Shown in pieces: positions 40,597-52,595 of a stretch of 64,000 nucleotides of DNA. Position numbers and translations under genes: made by a program. The notes beneath the pieces were generated by a model. That model did no database searches. It was not told the origin of the DNA and was given only the letters and a program-made list of their open reading frames with translations. This DNA comes from Paraurantiacibacter namhicola (GTDB lineage: Bacteria; Pseudomonadota; Alphaproteobacteria; Sphingomonadales; Sphingomonadaceae), in contig NZ_CP016545.1 in assembly GCF_001687545.1 (NCBI RefSeq), forward strand, positions 1,597,001 through 1,661,000. Direction: 5' to 3'. Position 1 is the first letter of the stretch; every line of letters starts with the position of its first letter.

Positions 40597-41111
40597 GTGC
40601 TTTTCAGCAAGGAAACGCCGATGGGCTCTGCGGCTTGTATTCCATATTGAACTTTCTCAAATCTCTCAGCGATTGGCGCTCGGAAACACCTGAAGGCGCT
40701 ATGAAAATTGTGTTGGAAGCGGCGCAGTCAGAGGGCGCACTTACTCCAGAAAAGATCACTGGGGGGTTTTGCTCCGACGAATTACAAAGAATAGCGAACC
40801 GCGTGTTTGCACGGTTTCGCATGCCATACCGGGCTTATCATTTTGAAGAAATTGAATGGCGCGAAGAAGATGACGCCTACCAAAATCACCACCAAGTTTT
40901 AGATAGCGGCGGCGCGATTATCGGAGGCCGCGATGGTCGAGAGCACTGGGTGCTTTTTCGTAGGACGGTAGATGGTCCAGTTTTGGTCAATTCTGCGGAT
41001 CAAAAACAGCCCACTCGCGCCTTCAACGGCCGATTGAAATCTCATTGTAGCAGTGACTCCATTGCCTTGTTGCCCATCACGCGCGCGACTGTTGAAATCG
41101 GACAGGTATAA
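40593..41111 (+). CDS. Papain-like cysteine-protease-like protein between carA and carB
   Basis: A 172-aa protein of unrecognised family. [10 protein letters not shown] (11-20) has a Gln-rich start (Gln5, Gln6), then Cys13 and a helix, the look of a papain-like active site. HW at His118 precedes a strand, and VNSAD (Asn133, Asp136) may supply the third residue. This is pattern-based inference, not alignment. It has no signal peptide. Its stop overlaps the carB start by one base (TAATG) and its GTG overlaps the carA stop, so it is coupled on both sides. The sequence is visibly poorer in GC than carA and carB, a sign of transfer. Function unknown. Confidence 0.72.
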   Translation: MSAFQQGNADGLCGLYSILNFLKSLSDWRSETPEGAMKIVLEAAQSEGALTPEKITGGFCSDELQRIANRVFARFRMPYRAYHFEEIEWREEDDAYQNHHQVLDSGGAIIGGRDGREHWVLFRRTVDGPVLVNSADQKQPTRAFNGRLKSHCSSDSIALLPITRATVEIGQV

Positions 41112-44100
41112 TGCCCAAACGCACTGACATCTCCTCCATCCTCGTCATTGGTGCTGGTCCGATCATCATCGGGCAGGCGTGCGAGTTCGACTATTCCGGC
41201 ACGCAGGCGATCAAGGCGTTGAAGGAGGATGGCTACCGCGTCGTCCTGGTCAATTCCAACCCCGCCACCATCATGACGGACCCGGAATTCGCCGACGCGA
41301 CTTATATTGAGCCGATCACGCCGGAGATCGTCGCCAAGATCATCGAGAAAGAGCGGCCGGACGCGTTGCTGCCCACGATGGGCGGGCAGACGGCGCTCAA
41401 TTGCGCGCTGAAGCTGGAAGAGCAGGGTGTGCTCGAAAAGTTCGGCGTGGAGATGATCGGCGCGAAGGCCGATGCCATCGACAAGGCCGAGAACCGCCAG
41501 CGTTTCCGCGAGGCGATGGACAAGATCGGGCTGGAAAGCGCGCGCAGCGGCGTGGCGCATACGGTGGACGAGGCTTTCGAGATTCTCGAGCGGACGGGCC
41601 TGCCCTCCATCATCCGCCCTAGCTTTACGCTCGGCGGCACGGGCGGCGGCGTCGCCTATAATCGCAGCGAGTTCGAGAGCATCGTGCGCTCCGGCCTCGA
41701 TGCCAGCCCCACCACGGAAGTCCTGATCGAGGAAAGCCTGCTTGGCTGGAAGGAATACGAGATGGAGGTCGTCCGCGACAAGGCGGACAATGCGATCATC
41801 ATCTGCGCCATCGAGAATGTCGATCCGATGGGCGTGCATACAGGCGATTCCATCACCGTCGCGCCCGCGCTGACGCTGACGGATAAGGAATACCAGATCA
41901 TGCGTACCGCCAGCATCAATGTGCTGCGGGAAATCGGCGTGGAAACAGGGGGTTCGAACGTGCAGTTCGCAGTCAACCCCAAGGATGGCCGCCTGATCGT
42001 GATCGAGATGAACCCGCGCGTCTCGCGGTCCTCGGCGCTGGCATCCAAGGCCACCGGCTTTCCCATCGCGCGCGTCGCGGCGAAGCTGGCCGTGGGCTAC
42101 ACGCTGGACGAGATCACGAACGAGATTACCGGCGCCACGCCCGCCAGTTTCGAACCGACGATCGACTATGTCGTGACCAAGATCCCGCGCTTCGCCTTCG
42201 AGAAGTTCAAGGGCGCGGAGAATACGCTCTCGACCGCAATGAAATCCGTCGGCGAGGTCATGGCGATCGGCCGCAACTTCAAGGAATCCATGCAGAAGGC
42301 CCTGCGCGGCCTGGAAACGGACCTCGACGGGTTCAACCGCGTGACCGAGCTTGAGGGCGTCAGCCGCGACATCGTGACTGCGGCGCTTTCCAAGGCGACG
42401 CCGGACCGCATCCTGAAGATCGCGCAGGCCTTCCGCGAAGGCTTCACCGTGGAGGAGGTGCAGGCCATCACCTTCTACGATCCGTGGTTCCTGCGGCACA
42501 TCCACGAAATCGTCTATGAAGAGCAGATGATCGGCCAGAACGGCCTGCCGGGCGATGCAGCGGGCTTGCGCCGGCTGAAGGCCATGGGCTTTTCGGACAA
42601 GCGCCTGGCCACGCTGGCGGTGCGCAGCGTGGGCGTGGCCGGCGGGCTGGGCGAAACGCAGGCGAAGCGCAGCGGCCTGCTGCACGATGCCCTGCGCGCC
42701 ATGGCCGGTGCCACCAGCGAGGACGAGGTGCGCAAGCTGCGACAGAAGCTGGGCGTGCTGCCCGTGTTCAAGCGGATCGACAGCTGCGCGGCCGAGTTCG
42801 AGGCCATCACGCCTTACATGTACTCGACTTACGAGGCACGAAGCTTCGGGGAGCCGGAGAACGAGGCCGATGTCTCCGACCGCCGCAAGATCGTGATCCT
42901 GGGCGGCGGGCCGAACCGCATCGGGCAGGGTATCGAGTTCGATTACTGCTGCGTCCACGCGTGCTTCGCGCTGTCCGAGGCCGGGTTCGAGACCATCATG
43001 GTCAATTGCAATCCGGAGACCGTTTCCACCGATTACGATACCTCCGACCGCCTGTATTTCGAGCCGCTGACGGCCGAGGACGTGCTGGAAATCCTGCGCG
43101 TCGAGCATGAGCGCGGCGAGCTGGTGGGCGTGATCGTCCAGTTCGGCGGGCAAACCCCGCTGAAACTGGCGGGCGCGCTAGAGGAGGCGGGTATCCCCAT
43201 CCTCGGCACCAGTCCCGATGCCATCGACCTGGCGGAAGACCGCGAACGCTTCGCGAAGCTCGTCCACAAGCTGGACCTGAAGCAGCCCGACAACGGCATC
43301 GCTTACAGCCACGAAGAGGCGCTCGCCGTGGCTCACCGCATCGGATACCCGGTGCTGCTGCGCCCCAGCTACGTGCTGGGCGGCCGCGCCATGGAGATCG
43401 TCGACAGCGACGCGCAGCTGGAAAACTACATCGCCACGGCGGTGGACGTGTCGGGCGACAGCCCCGTGCTGGTGGACCAGTACCTGCGCGACGCCGTGGA
43501 ATGCGACGTGGACGTGCTGTGCGATGGCGAGCAGGTCGTGGTCGCGGGCGTAATGCAGCATATCGAGGAGGCCGGTGTGCACTCCGGCGATTCCGCCTGC
43601 ACGCTGCCGCCCTATTCCCTGCCAGACGAAATCGTCGCGGAAATGGAGCGGCAGGGCGAGGCGCTGGCCATGGCGCTGAATGTCGTGGGCCTGATGAACG
43701 TGCAGTTCGCGGTGAAGGACGGCGAGGTTTACCTGATCGAGGTGAACCCGCGCGCCAGCCGCACCGTGCCTTTCGTCGCCAAGGCCATCGGGCAACCCAT
43801 CGCCAAGTTTGCCAGCCGCATAATGGCGGGTGAAAAGCTGGCCGATTTGCCGAAGATCCGCCGCGAGATGGATTACATGGCGGTGAAGGAAGCAGTGTTT
43901 CCCTTCGCGCGCTTCCCCGGCAGCGATCCGGTTCTCACGCCGGAAATGAAGTCCACTGGCGAGGTGATGGGCATCGACCGCGATTTCGCCACCGCTTACA
44001 CCAAGAGCCAGCTGGCCGAAGGCACGAAGCTGCCGACGTCGGGCACGCTGTTCGTTTCGGTGAAGGACAGCGACAAGGCCGGTATCGTGCAGCCGGTGAA

Positions 44101-44434
44101 GGATCTGATCGCGGCGGGCTTCAACGTAGTGGCGACAGGCGGCACGCAGTCCTTCCTGGCCGAAGCGGGCCTGCCGGTGGAGAAGGTCAACAAGGTGGCC
44201 GAAGGGCGCCCGCACATCGTGGACAGCATCGTTGACGGAAAGATCGCGTTGATCTTCAACACCACCGAGGGCTGGCAGAGCCACAAGGACAGCCAGTCCA
44301 TCCGTGCCGGCGCGCTTTCTGCCAAGGTTCCGTATTACACGACGGCTGCCGCCTCGGCCGCAGCAGCCCTGGCCATAACCACCGTGGATGCGAGCAATCT
44401 TGAAGTCCGCAGCATGCAGGACTATTACAGCTAG
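41111..44434 (+). CDS. carB: Carbamoyl-phosphate synthase large subunit CarB
   Basis: Catalytic subunit, 1107 aa, with two homologous ATP-grasp halves ([17 protein letters not shown] at the start, [16 protein letters not shown] for the second) and a C-terminal MGS-like allosteric domain from about residue 970 ([15 protein letters not shown]). Feeds pyrimidine and arginine pathways. All motifs are intact. It is separated from carA by the small gene. Confidence 0.97.
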   Translation: MPKRTDISSILVIGAGPIIIGQACEFDYSGTQAIKALKEDGYRVVLVNSNPATIMTDPEFADATYIEPITPEIVAKIIEKERPDALLPTMGGQTALNCALKLEEQGVLEKFGVEMIGAKADAIDKAENRQRFREAMDKIGLESARSGVAHTVDEAFEILERTGLPSIIRPSFTLGGTGGGVAYNRSEFESIVRSGLDASPTTEVLIEESLLGWKEYEMEVVRDKADNAIIICAIENVDPMGVHTGDSITVAPALTLTDKEYQIMRTASINVLREIGVETGGSNVQFAVNPKDGRLIVIEMNPRVSRSSALASKATGFPIARVAAKLAVGYTLDEITNEITGATPASFEPTIDYVVTKIPRFAFEKFKGAENTLSTAMKSVGEVMAIGRNFKESMQKALRGLETDLDGFNRVTELEGVSRDIVTAALSKATPDRILKIAQAFREGFTVEEVQAITFYDPWFLRHIHEIVYEEQMIGQNGLPGDAAGLRRLKAMGFSDKRLATLAVRSVGVAGGLGETQAKRSGLLHDALRAMAGATSEDEVRKLRQKLGVLPVFKRIDSCAAEFEAITPYMYSTYEARSFGEPENEADVSDRRKIVILGGGPNRIGQGIEFDYCCVHACFALSEAGFETIMVNCNPETVSTDYDTSDRLYFEPLTAEDVLEILRVEHERGELVGVIVQFGGQTPLKLAGALEEAGIPILGTSPDAIDLAEDRERFAKLVHKLDLKQPDNGIAYSHEEALAVAHRIGYPVLLRPSYVLGGRAMEIVDSDAQLENYIATAVDVSGDSPVLVDQYLRDAVECDVDVLCDGEQVVVAGVMQHIEEAGVHSGDSACTLPPYSLPDEIVAEMERQGEALAMALNVVGLMNVQFAVKDGEVYLIEVNPRASRTVPFVAKAIGQPIAKFASRIMAGEKLADLPKIRREMDYMAVKEAVFPFARFPGSDPVLTPEMKSTGEVMGIDRDFATAYTKSQLAEGTKLPTSGTLFVSVKDSDKAGIVQPVKDLIAAGFNVVATGGTQSFLAEAGLPVEKVNKVAEGRPHIVDSIVDGKIALIFNTTEGWQSHKDSQSIRAGALSAKVPYYTTAAASAAAALAITTVDASNLEVRSMQDYYS

Positions 44435-44552
44435 CGAAGAATAACGCGTTTCCCCCAAGAATTGCGGGCCAGCCAGTCATCCCTTGCGGGGTGGAGGTGG
44501 CCTTTTGACGCAATTTTCGGGGCAGACCAGGGATAAAGAGGCAGGGATTACG

Positions 44553-45020
44553 ATGCAGAAGGTGCCGATGCTGGCGGAAGGCTATGAGAAGCTGACCACC
44601 GAACTGAAGGCGCTGCGGGCCGAGCGTCCGCAGATCGTTGACGCGATCGAGGAAGCGCGCGCGCATGGCGACCTTTCCGAAAACGCGGAATACCATGCTG
44701 CCAAGGAACGGCAGGGCCAGGTCGAGGCGCAGATTGCCGATCTGGAAGACAAGACGAGCCGCGCGCAGATCATCGATCCCACCACGCTTTCGGGCGACCG
44801 CGTCGTATTCGGCGCCACCGTGACCGTGCTGGACGATGAGGACAAGCCGCTCACTTACCAGATCGTCGGCCAGCCCGAAGCGGACGCCAAGCAGGGCCGG
44901 ATTTCCTACGATTCGCCGCTCGCTCGCGCCTTGATCGGCAAGAGCGTTGGCGATGAGGTCGAAGTGACCGTGCCCAGTGGTGACCGGTTCTACCTGATCG
45001 ACAAGGTCAAGTTCGTCTAA
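44553..45020 (+). CDS. greA: Transcription elongation factor GreA
   Basis: Rescues backtracked RNA polymerase, 155 aa. The N-terminal coiled coil contains [20 protein letters not shown] with the acidic tip, followed by the FKBP-like C domain. ATG at 44553 has AGGGA upstream. It is 119 bases after carB. Confidence 0.95.
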   Translation: MQKVPMLAEGYEKLTTELKALRAERPQIVDAIEEARAHGDLSENAEYHAAKERQGQVEAQIADLEDKTSRAQIIDPTTLSGDRVVFGATVTVLDDEDKPLTYQIVGQPEADAKQGRISYDSPLARALIGKSVGDEVEVTVPSGDRFYLIDKVKFV

Positions 45021-45044
45021 ACACCCTGACCGGGCAAAGCGGGC

Positions 45045-45296
45045 TTACTCGCCGCCCTGTTCCAATTCTTCATCTGTCAGATGCGGCTCCAGCAGGCGGT
45101 GGAGGTGCACGATGACGTATTTCATCTCTGCATCGTCCACGGTGCGCTGGGCCTTGCCGCGCCAGACTTCCTCAGCCTCCGCATAGCTTGCGTAGACGCC
45201 GACCAGGTCGACATTTGCCAGGTTCTGGAAATTGACGCCGCGCGGATCGGTGACCTTGCCGCCGAGGACGAGGTGGAGGAGTTGCTTCTCAGCCAT
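45045..45296 (-). CDS. DUF4170 protein
   Basis: An 83-aa protein of the DUF4170 family (alphaproteobacterial, function unknown). The LHLVLGGKVTDPRG start and the VDDAEMKYVIVHLHRLL end are typical. ATG at 45296. Convergent with greA, 24 bases apart. Confidence 0.83.
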   Translation of the reverse strand: MAEKQLLHLVLGGKVTDPRGVNFQNLANVDLVGVYASYAEAEEVWRGKAQRTVDDAEMKYVIVHLHRLLEPHLTDEELEQGGE

Positions 45297-45401
45297 GAAA
45301 AATCCCGTTGGAATGCGTGAAATACTCACGCAGTCCATACGGGATTGTTCATTCGTCGCAAGTGGCCCGCCCTCAGCGAAGCCGCCTTTCGCTCAGATGG
45401 C

Positions 45402-45899
45402 TCAGTGGATGCGGTTGCGAACCGTCCGGCGAACCGTCTTGCCAGCCTTGCGCGCAGCAATGCGGGCGCTGTCGCCCTTGCTACTGGCGAGGTAGGAGGC
45501 TTCGCGCTTCAGGCCGCGGGCGGTGTCGCCCAGGGCATCGCCGAAGTCGCTCAGCTTGTCCGCACCATGGCGGCCTGCATCCTGCGCACTGTCGAGAGCG
45601 CGTGCGGCGTAGGCCATGGCCAGTTCCGCGCCGATGGCCGCGAGGCCAGCGGTCTTCGTGCCGGCACGCATGGCCGCGCGGCGGGGGCCGCGGAACATGC
45701 CTGCGATCAGCACGCCCACGGCAATGCCGCCTGCGACTGTCGCCACCGGGTGTTCCTTGGCAAACTCGGTGAACTTGTCCTTCGCCTCGATGGCTTTCTC
45801 ACCGGCCTGGTCGAGAAAGCTGTCGCCGCGGCGCGCGTCATTGCGGGCCTCGGCGGCGTCGATCTTTTCCTTCAGTTCCTGGCGTTTTGCATCGCTCAT
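45402..45899 (-). CDS. DUF883/ElaB-like membrane-associated protein
   Basis: A 165-aa protein with a charged helical N terminus (about 1-45), one hydrophobic segment (about 50-70, VATVAGGIAVGVLIAGMF) and a basic C-terminal tail. It resembles ElaB/YqjD-type proteins that anchor ribosomes or modify the inner membrane under stress (weak similarity). A good ribosome site (GGAG) lies before the ATG. Last of a four-gene minus run starting at 47291. Confidence 0.68.
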   Translation of the reverse strand: MSDAKRQELKEKIDAAEARNDARRGDSFLDQAGEKAIEAKDKFTEFAKEHPVATVAGGIAVGVLIAGMFRGPRRAAMRAGTKTAGLAAIGAELAMAYAARALDSAQDAGRHGADKLSDFGDALGDTARGLKREASYLASSKGDSARIAARKAGKTVRRTVRNRIH

Positions 45900-45922
45900 A
45901 TCGTATCTCCGTACGGAATTTG

Positions 45923-46261
45923 TCAGTCGTGTTCGTAATGGTCGGTATCGCCGCTCTGTTCCGCGTCATCGCCGGAATCTTCGTCCAGCAGTCGCTCCAG
46001 TCCGGCGAGCAGTGGCTTGCGGGCAAACCAGAGTGCGATACCGGCGAGGAATGTGGTCACCATCCCCTTGTTATCGGCAGCATAATCGACGGCGTCGTCC
46101 ACCAAGTCCATCGTGCTATCTCCGATCCTGTCGGCAATCCGCCCGCCAACGCCGCGAGCGGCGAGGTCGGTCTTGATGAACTCCAGGTCGGTCTGGAAGA
46201 GGCGGCGCGCAGCGTTGCGCATGTCGCGGTCCGCCAGCATATGTTCGCGGGCCTGGCTCAT
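45923..46261 (-). CDS. Small protein with one hydrophobic segment
   Basis: A 112-aa protein with an N-terminal charged helical region, one membrane segment (about 67-80, MVTTFLAGIALWFA) and an acidic C terminus. No family recognised. It overlaps the start of its upstream neighbour by four bases and lies 23 bases before the next, so it is co-transcribed with the ElaB-like genes. Confidence 0.65.
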   Translation of the reverse strand: MSQAREHMLADRDMRNAARRLFQTDLEFIKTDLAARGVGGRIADRIGDSTMDLVDDAVDYAADNKGMVTTFLAGIALWFARKPLLAGLERLLDEDSGDDAEQSGDTDHYEHD

Positions 46262-46740
46262 TCCGTCTCTCCCGCATCGTCGCTGAATGCCTCACCCAGC
46301 GCACCGAAATTCTTCGCAGCTGCGCGAAACGCAATCAGGGCCACGATCAGCCACAGGCCAACGACAACCGCCGTTGCGCCCCATGCGGTAATCAGCGGGC
46401 TCAATCCAAGGATCAGCCCGACCGTCAAACCGATCAGCGCAAGGAAGGCGACCACTGCGCCAATGACGCCGTAAGCTACGCCGCGCTTGGTGCACTGCGC
46501 GGCATAGGCGGCGCGGCTTTTCTGGAACGCGATCTCCGCGCCAAGATACGTCTTGCCATCTATGAAGAGGGCTTCGACGTCCTCGAATAGTGAACGGTCG
46601 GCGTAGTCATCGGGCGGGTCCTGCCCTTCCGGCGTGGCATACCGGTCGGGATGCACGCCGCGCGGCGCGAGCCCTTCATCCGGCAAGCCGTTGCCGCCGT
46701 CGACCGGGTCGACAGCGGCATTATCGTGGGGCGCTTTCAC
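46258..46740 (-). CDS. Phage-holin-like (Holin-X family) membrane protein
   Basis: A 160-aa protein with two hydrophobic segments (about 88-110, 118-140) after a charged N terminus, the layout of PF07332 (Holin-X). Despite the name these are not phage holins in this setting. It starts with GTG, two bases downstream of the next gene. No phage genes lie nearby. Confidence 0.75.
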   Translation of the reverse strand: MKAPHDNAAVDPVDGGNGLPDEGLAPRGVHPDRYATPEGQDPPDDYADRSLFEDVEALFIDGKTYLGAEIAFQKSRAAYAAQCTKRGVAYGVIGAVVAFLALIGLTVGLILGLSPLITAWGATAVVVGLWLIVALIAFRAAAKNFGALGEAFSDDAGETE

Positions 46741-46742
46741 CC

Positions 46743-48757
<2,015 letters not shown>

Positions 48758-48772
48758 TGGCCTCTTGCAAAG

Positions 48773-48807
48773 CTGGCGGAGCGCAGGCGGAGACCTGCCT
48801 CCGCCAG
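48773..48807. terminator. Bidirectional hairpin between eno and ribH
   Basis: CTGGCGGAG (48773-48781) pairs with CTCCGCCAG (48799-48807), and GCAGG (48783-48787) with CCTGC (48794-48798), giving a 14-bp stem with one bulge. Neither side has a strong T run. It lies in the 55-base gap between two convergent genes. Confidence 0.65.
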
Positions 48808-48812
48808 AATGC

Positions 48813-49232
48813 TCAGCCGAATTTCTGTTGTAGCTTCAACAGGGCCATGGCCGCTTCGGCTGCGCCTGCGCCCTTGTTCGCCTGGGCGGGGTCGGCACGG
48901 TAGATTGCCTGCGCCTCGTTCTCCGTTGTCAGGATGCCATTGCCGATGGCGATCCCGTCCATCGTGAGCGCCAGGATACCGCGCGCGCTTTCGCCAGCGA
49001 CGATTTCGAAGTGATAGGTCTCGCCGCGGATTACCACGCCCAGCGCCACGAAGCCGTCGTATTGTCCGCTTTCGGCAGCCATAGCGATGGCACCGGGCAC
49101 TTCCAGCGCGCCGGGTACCGTCAGCACCTCGGCCTCGTGACCGGCAGCTTCCAGCGCGCCGCGGGCGCCTGCAATCAGCATGTCGTTGAGATGGTCGTAG
49201 AAGCGCGCTTCCACCAGCAGGAACTTTGCCAT
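48813..49232 (-). CDS. ribH: 6,7-dimethyl-8-ribityllumazine synthase
   Basis: Penultimate riboflavin enzyme, 139 aa. [19 protein letters not shown] opens the fold; [21 protein letters not shown] is the conserved active-site region. Start at 49232. It follows ribB by 23 bases, so the two are one transcription unit. Confidence 0.95.
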   Translation of the reverse strand: MAKFLLVEARFYDHLNDMLIAGARGALEAAGHEAEVLTVPGALEVPGAIAMAAESGQYDGFVALGVVIRGETYHFEIVAGESARGILALTMDGIAIGNGILTTENEAQAIYRADPAQANKGAGAAEAAMALLKLQQKFG

Positions 49233-49255
49233 GTGCGTTTCCTTTATCGTTCGCT

Positions 49256-50518
49256 TCAGTCGGGGATGGCTTGCTGGCCGACCACGGAAAGGCCGAAGCC
49301 CTCCAGGCCCACCACGGTCTTTTCCGAATCGCTCAGCAACATCATCTCGGTGACGCCGCGATCGACCAGGATCTGCGCGCCGATACCGTAATCGCGCAGC
49401 TCGCTGGCATGGTCCGCATGGCGCCCGATCTCCGCCTGCAGGGCTTCGGGACGGGCGGGCATGATCAGCACGATCACGCCATTCCCCTTCTCGCCAATCG
49501 CAGCCATGGCGCGCTGCAAGGTGCGCTTGCGTGGCCCGGTCTGGCCCAGCACATCGTCGAAGATGCTGATGGCATGCATCCGCACGAGCGTAGGCTCGCC
49601 GGGAATCACGTGCCCCTTCTGCAGGACCACATGCGTCGCGCCGCTCACCTTGCTGCGATAAGTCATCGCGCGCCAATCGCCGCCGTAATCGCTGACCAGC
49701 GCGCTCTCGCTGACCAGCTCGACCAGGTGATCGTTGCGCATGCGATAGGCGATCAAGTCGCGAATCGTCCCGATCTTCAGGCCGTGCCGGCGGGCGAAGC
49801 GCACGCAATCGTCCAGCCGTGCCATGCTGCCGTCCTCGTTCATGATCTCGCAAATCACGCCGGAGGGATTGAGGCCGGCAAGGCGCGAGATATCGACCGC
49901 CGCCTCGGTATGTCCGGCCCGGACGAGTGTTCCGCCATCGCGCGCCGCGAGGGGGAAGACGTGGCCCGGCGTGACGATGTCGCCCGGTCCCTTGGATGCG
50001 TCGATGGCAACGGAAACGGTCCGCGCGCGGTCTGCCGCGCTGATACCGGTGGTGACGCCCTCGCGCGCCTCGATGGAAATGGTGAAGGCCGTCTGGTGCT
50101 GTTCGCGATTGTCGCGGCTCATCGGCTCAAGGCCAAGGGTTTCGACACGCTTCCTGTCCAGCGACAGGCAGATCAGCCCGCGACCGTGGGTCGCCATGAA
50201 GTTGATGGCATCGGGGGTCGCCATCTGTGCCGGGATGATAAGGTCACCCTCATTCTCGCGGTCCTCGTCATCGACAAGGATATACATGCGGCCATTGCGG
50301 GCCTCGTTGATGATTTCCTCGATCCCCACAAGGACGGGGGAATCATCGTTCTCCTCGATGAAAGCGCGCAGCTTCGCCAGCGTCTCGCTGGTCGGGTTCC
50401 AGTTCGGCTCCGTACAGTCGCGCAGGGTGTTGGCATGAAGTCCCGCAGCGCGGGCAAGCCCGGCACGCGACATGGTTTCTTCCGCCACAAGGGCGCGAAC
50501 ACGTTCGATCACATCCAT
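49256..50518 (-). CDS. ribB: HTH-3,4-dihydroxy-2-butanone-4-phosphate synthase (RibB) with degenerate RibA domain
   Basis: Riboflavin enzyme of 420 aa in three parts. Residues 1-56 are a helix-turn-helix of Xre type ([11 protein letters not shown], then HANTLRD). Residues 65-270 are RibB with DRENEGD (86-92), the catalytic acidic loop. Residues 275-420 align with GTP cyclohydrolase II but lack the Cys motif normally seen there (no GSxRCDCG), so this part is probably inactive. GGAGGT stands three bases before the ATG. A perfect palindrome at 50532-50547 lies just upstream, suggesting self-regulation (inference). Confidence 0.9.
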   Translation of the reverse strand: MDVIERVRALVAEETMSRAGLARAAGLHANTLRDCTEPNWNPTSETLAKLRAFIEENDDSPVLVGIEEIINEARNGRMYILVDDEDRENEGDLIIPAQMATPDAINFMATHGRGLICLSLDRKRVETLGLEPMSRDNREQHQTAFTISIEAREGVTTGISAADRARTVSVAIDASKGPGDIVTPGHVFPLAARDGGTLVRAGHTEAAVDISRLAGLNPSGVICEIMNEDGSMARLDDCVRFARRHGLKIGTIRDLIAYRMRNDHLVELVSESALVSDYGGDWRAMTYRSKVSGATHVVLQKGHVIPGEPTLVRMHAISIFDDVLGQTGPRKRTLQRAMAAIGEKGNGVIVLIMPARPEALQAEIGRHADHASELRDYGIGAQILVDRGVTEMMLLSDSEKTVVGLEGFGLSVVGQQAIPD

Positions 50519-50531
50519 TTGACCTCCGTAT

Positions 50532-50547
50532 TCACATTGAAATGTGA
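50532..50547. promoter_or_regulatory. Perfect palindrome upstream of ribB (candidate operator)
   Basis: TCACATT-GA-AATGTGA, 7-bp arms, 13 bases before the ribB start in the 93-base divergent gap. A TTGCAC next to it resembles a -35, but the matching -10 would overlap the ribosome site, so the promoter is not fixed. Could be an operator for the ribB HTH, or an RNA hairpin. Confidence 0.55.
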
Positions 50548-50611
50548 GTGCAAGGGGTGGTTGTGGGAAAATCAGGTTGCCAAGCGCCGGACGTGTCCCC
50601 AATGAAGCCGG

Positions 50612-51124
50612 GTGAGCGATACGAAGCAGACCGTCGATCAGATCCGCGCCGTCTTCGGCGATGCGATGCGTCACGTCACCGCAACCGTCCATGCCATCAC
50701 GGCGGGCCGGGACGGGGACCGGCACGGCATATTGGCCACGGCCGTCAGCTCGCTCAGCTTCGACCCGCCCTCACTGTTGGTCTGTATCAATCGCTCGGCC
50801 TCGCTCCACCAGCCGCTGGCAACGGCGGAGATCTTTGCCGTCAACGTGCTCGGGCTCGAGAACAAGGAGCTGGCGCAGCTGTTCGTTGATGCCCGCGGTG
50901 AAGACCGGTTTTCCCTAGGTGACTGGCAGGACGTTGCCGGCGCGCCCGTGCTGCAGGATGCGCAGTCGACCTTTGTCTGCCGGACAGTCGACCGCCATGA
51001 ATTCGGTACCCACACGATCTTCATCGGAGAGCTGGTCCACGCCGCGCACCGCCGGAACAGCGCGCCGCTGACCTATTACGATCGTGAATTCATTGACCCT
51101 GCCAGCGCGGACCCAGCCTCCTAA
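50612..51124 (+). CDS. Flavin reductase family protein
   Basis: FMN-binding split-barrel protein, 170 aa. DAMRHVTATVHAITAG, GILATAVSSLSFDPPSLLVCIN and EFGTHTIFIGEL fit the HpaC/RutF-type flavin reductase family that feeds reduced FMN to a monooxygenase. Starts with GTG, weak ribosome site. It is divergent from ribB, so flavin supply and use share a control region. Ends four bases into the M48 gene on the other strand. Confidence 0.88.
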   Translation: MSDTKQTVDQIRAVFGDAMRHVTATVHAITAGRDGDRHGILATAVSSLSFDPPSLLVCINRSASLHQPLATAEIFAVNVLGLENKELAQLFVDARGEDRFSLGDWQDVAGAPVLQDAQSTFVCRTVDRHEFGTHTIFIGELVHAAHRRNSAPLTYYDREFIDPASADPAS

Positions 51125-52122
51125 TAGATGATCGGACCGTCGCGGCGGATCAGCAGGTGGCCCGGATATGTCGGCCCTGCGCCGTTCCCCAGGTACCTGT
51201 CGATCTCGCGGTCCAGGAAGGCCGCACGGTCGTCCGGCGAGCGATAGGCACGGTTACGGAACAGGCCGCTGCCAAGCGACACACCCATCCCCGTCCGCCA
51301 GAACCGCGGTGCGATGTCCGGGTCGAAGCCGGCGTTGGCCAGCAGGTGCACACTAAGGCGGTCTGCCTCCTCCTCCGCCATGCGATTCGCGGCGAGGTTG
51401 CCCCCGAACTGGCCAAAGAAGCCCTTTCTCACACCCGCAAGGTCCAGCCTTCGCCGGTGCTCGAGAATCTGGTGTGCCAGCTCGTGCGCCACGATGACGG
51501 CCAGTTCCGCCTCAGTTGCGCCAGACACAAGCCCGTAGCTGACCTGGATCACACGGCCATCGGCCCGGGCCGCGAGCCCGCTTTCGGTGGTCACCTCGAC
51601 CAGCGCGCGGCAGCCAAGTGGTGCGCGCAGCTGGACGGTTCGTGCTGCTGCGCCGTCAGATACTACGAGCAGCGAATCCCGGCTCTGGGCAAACAGACTC
51701 GCATAGGCTGCATCACGCAGGGGCGTGACATTGGCGTCCCGCCATTGCTCAGGCCCGGTGTCACCAATCGAAAGGACCGACATGCCAGTGCGCAGCCCCG
51801 CAGCCTCGGCCGGACTTCCCGGCGCCACTGCGGCAATTGCTAGGACCGAATCCCCGTGAAACCTTTCGAACGTCGGGTTGGTGTATTGGTCGCGGCTATG
51901 GAGTACCAGGCCGGTCGCCGGCGCGAATATGCGGCAAAGGCGCGCATTCTGGCGGAGGAGCGGCAAGGTCACGGAGGCAAGCTTGCGGTCCGCAGCCTGC
52001 AACGGATCAGCCGCTATCGCCTCGGCCGAGACAGCGGCAGATGCCGATGCCGGCTGGAGCTGCCCAAAGGCTGCGACGAGCAGCGCGAAATGCGCGATCA
52101 ATGGGCGATTTTTGGCACGCAT
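51121..52122 (-). CDS. M48-family metallopeptidase with PDZ-like domain
   Basis: Zinc peptidase of 333 aa with a signal peptide (cleavage near residue 29). A PDZ-like region lies at about 90-160 (PAEAAGLRTGMSVLSIGDT). The active site is HELAH (213-217), with a Glu at 250-252 as third ligand. Lacks the tail of BepA repeats. Periplasmic quality control is likely but the substrate is unknown. Start at 52122 chosen for the signal peptide. Confidence 0.87.
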   Translation of the reverse strand: MRAKNRPLIAHFALLVAAFGQLQPASASAAVSAEAIAADPLQAADRKLASVTLPLLRQNARLCRIFAPATGLVLHSRDQYTNPTFERFHGDSVLAIAAVAPGSPAEAAGLRTGMSVLSIGDTGPEQWRDANVTPLRDAAYASLFAQSRDSLLVVSDGAAARTVQLRAPLGCRALVEVTTESGLAARADGRVIQVSYGLVSGATEAELAVIVAHELAHQILEHRRRLDLAGVRKGFFGQFGGNLAANRMAEEEADRLSVHLLANAGFDPDIAPRFWRTGMGVSLGSGLFRNRAYRSPDDRAAFLDREIDRYLGNGAGPTYPGHLLIRRDGPIIY

Positions 52123-52254
52123 ACGTGGAATTAACCCTTGGCAATTATCAGCGCATGCTGCATGGCGAGAAAAGATTGAAGAGATTGAGTAATTTTCTTG
52201 GAACGGCGCGGTGGATGAACCGTTCGGGACATGGAAGAAAAATCGGGCGAAAGC

Positions 52255-52282
52255 TTGACGTGACATTGCAGCCTGTTATTGG
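52255..52282 (+). promoter_or_regulatory. Promoter of the small exported protein gene
   Basis: TTGACG (52255-52260), a 16-base spacer, TATTGG (52277-52282). Transcription would start about 23 bases before the ATG at 52311, with AGGAAGGG as ribosome site. Confidence 0.65.
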
Positions 52283-52310
52283 GCTAAGTGAATTTTAGGA
52301 AGGGCATAAC

Positions 52311-52544
52311 ATGATCATTCGCAAGACTCTGACAGGTCTCGCCGTCGTTGGTACTCTGCTCGGGACCACCGCGCAGGCTGCCACTGTCGACGCGCGTACC
52401 GCTTCGAACGTTGCTGAGAACGAAGAATTCTTCGGCGATTTCGGCACCTTCGGTATCATCCTCCTCATCGTGATCCTGGGCGGCGTTGCTGCCTTCGCTC
52501 TCGGCGATGACGACGATATTCCGGACACGACGCCGGTCAGCTGA
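52311..52544 (+). CDS. Small exported protein with one membrane segment
   Basis: A 77-aa protein with a signal peptide (MIIRKTLTGLAVVGTLLGTT, then AQA), a short acidic part, one hydrophobic segment (about 46-64) and an acidic tail (GDDDDIPDTTPVS). It has its own promoter, strong ribosome site and a strong terminator, so it is a real single-gene unit. Function unknown. Confidence 0.8.
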   Translation: MIIRKTLTGLAVVGTLLGTTAQAATVDARTASNVAENEEFFGDFGTFGIILLIVILGGVAAFALGDDDDIPDTTPVS

Positions 52545-52566
52545 TTTCAGCTACATCGAATTAGGG

Positions 52567-52595
52567 AAGGCGGGCTTTTGCCCGCCTTTTCTTTT
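52567..52595 (+). terminator. Rho-independent terminator of the 77-aa gene
   Basis: AAGGCGGGC (52567-52575), TTTT loop, GCCCGCCTT (52580-52588) followed by TTCTTTT. A 9-bp perfect stem with a T tail. Confidence 0.9.

Noticed and set aside
41042-43153. Long minus-strand open frame (703 aa) opposite carB
   Set aside because: It is the antisense shadow of carB: carB has full motifs and the shadow has none, with strongly biased composition.
46258-46740. Prophage signal from a phage-holin-like protein
   Set aside because: PF07332-type proteins are common outside phages; no integrase, terminase, capsid or lysis gene is near.
50525-50553. TTGCAC/TACGGA as the ribB promoter around the palindrome
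   Set aside because: The -10 would overlap the GGAGGT ribosome site, so the transcript would start at the ATG; the promoter must lie elsewhere.
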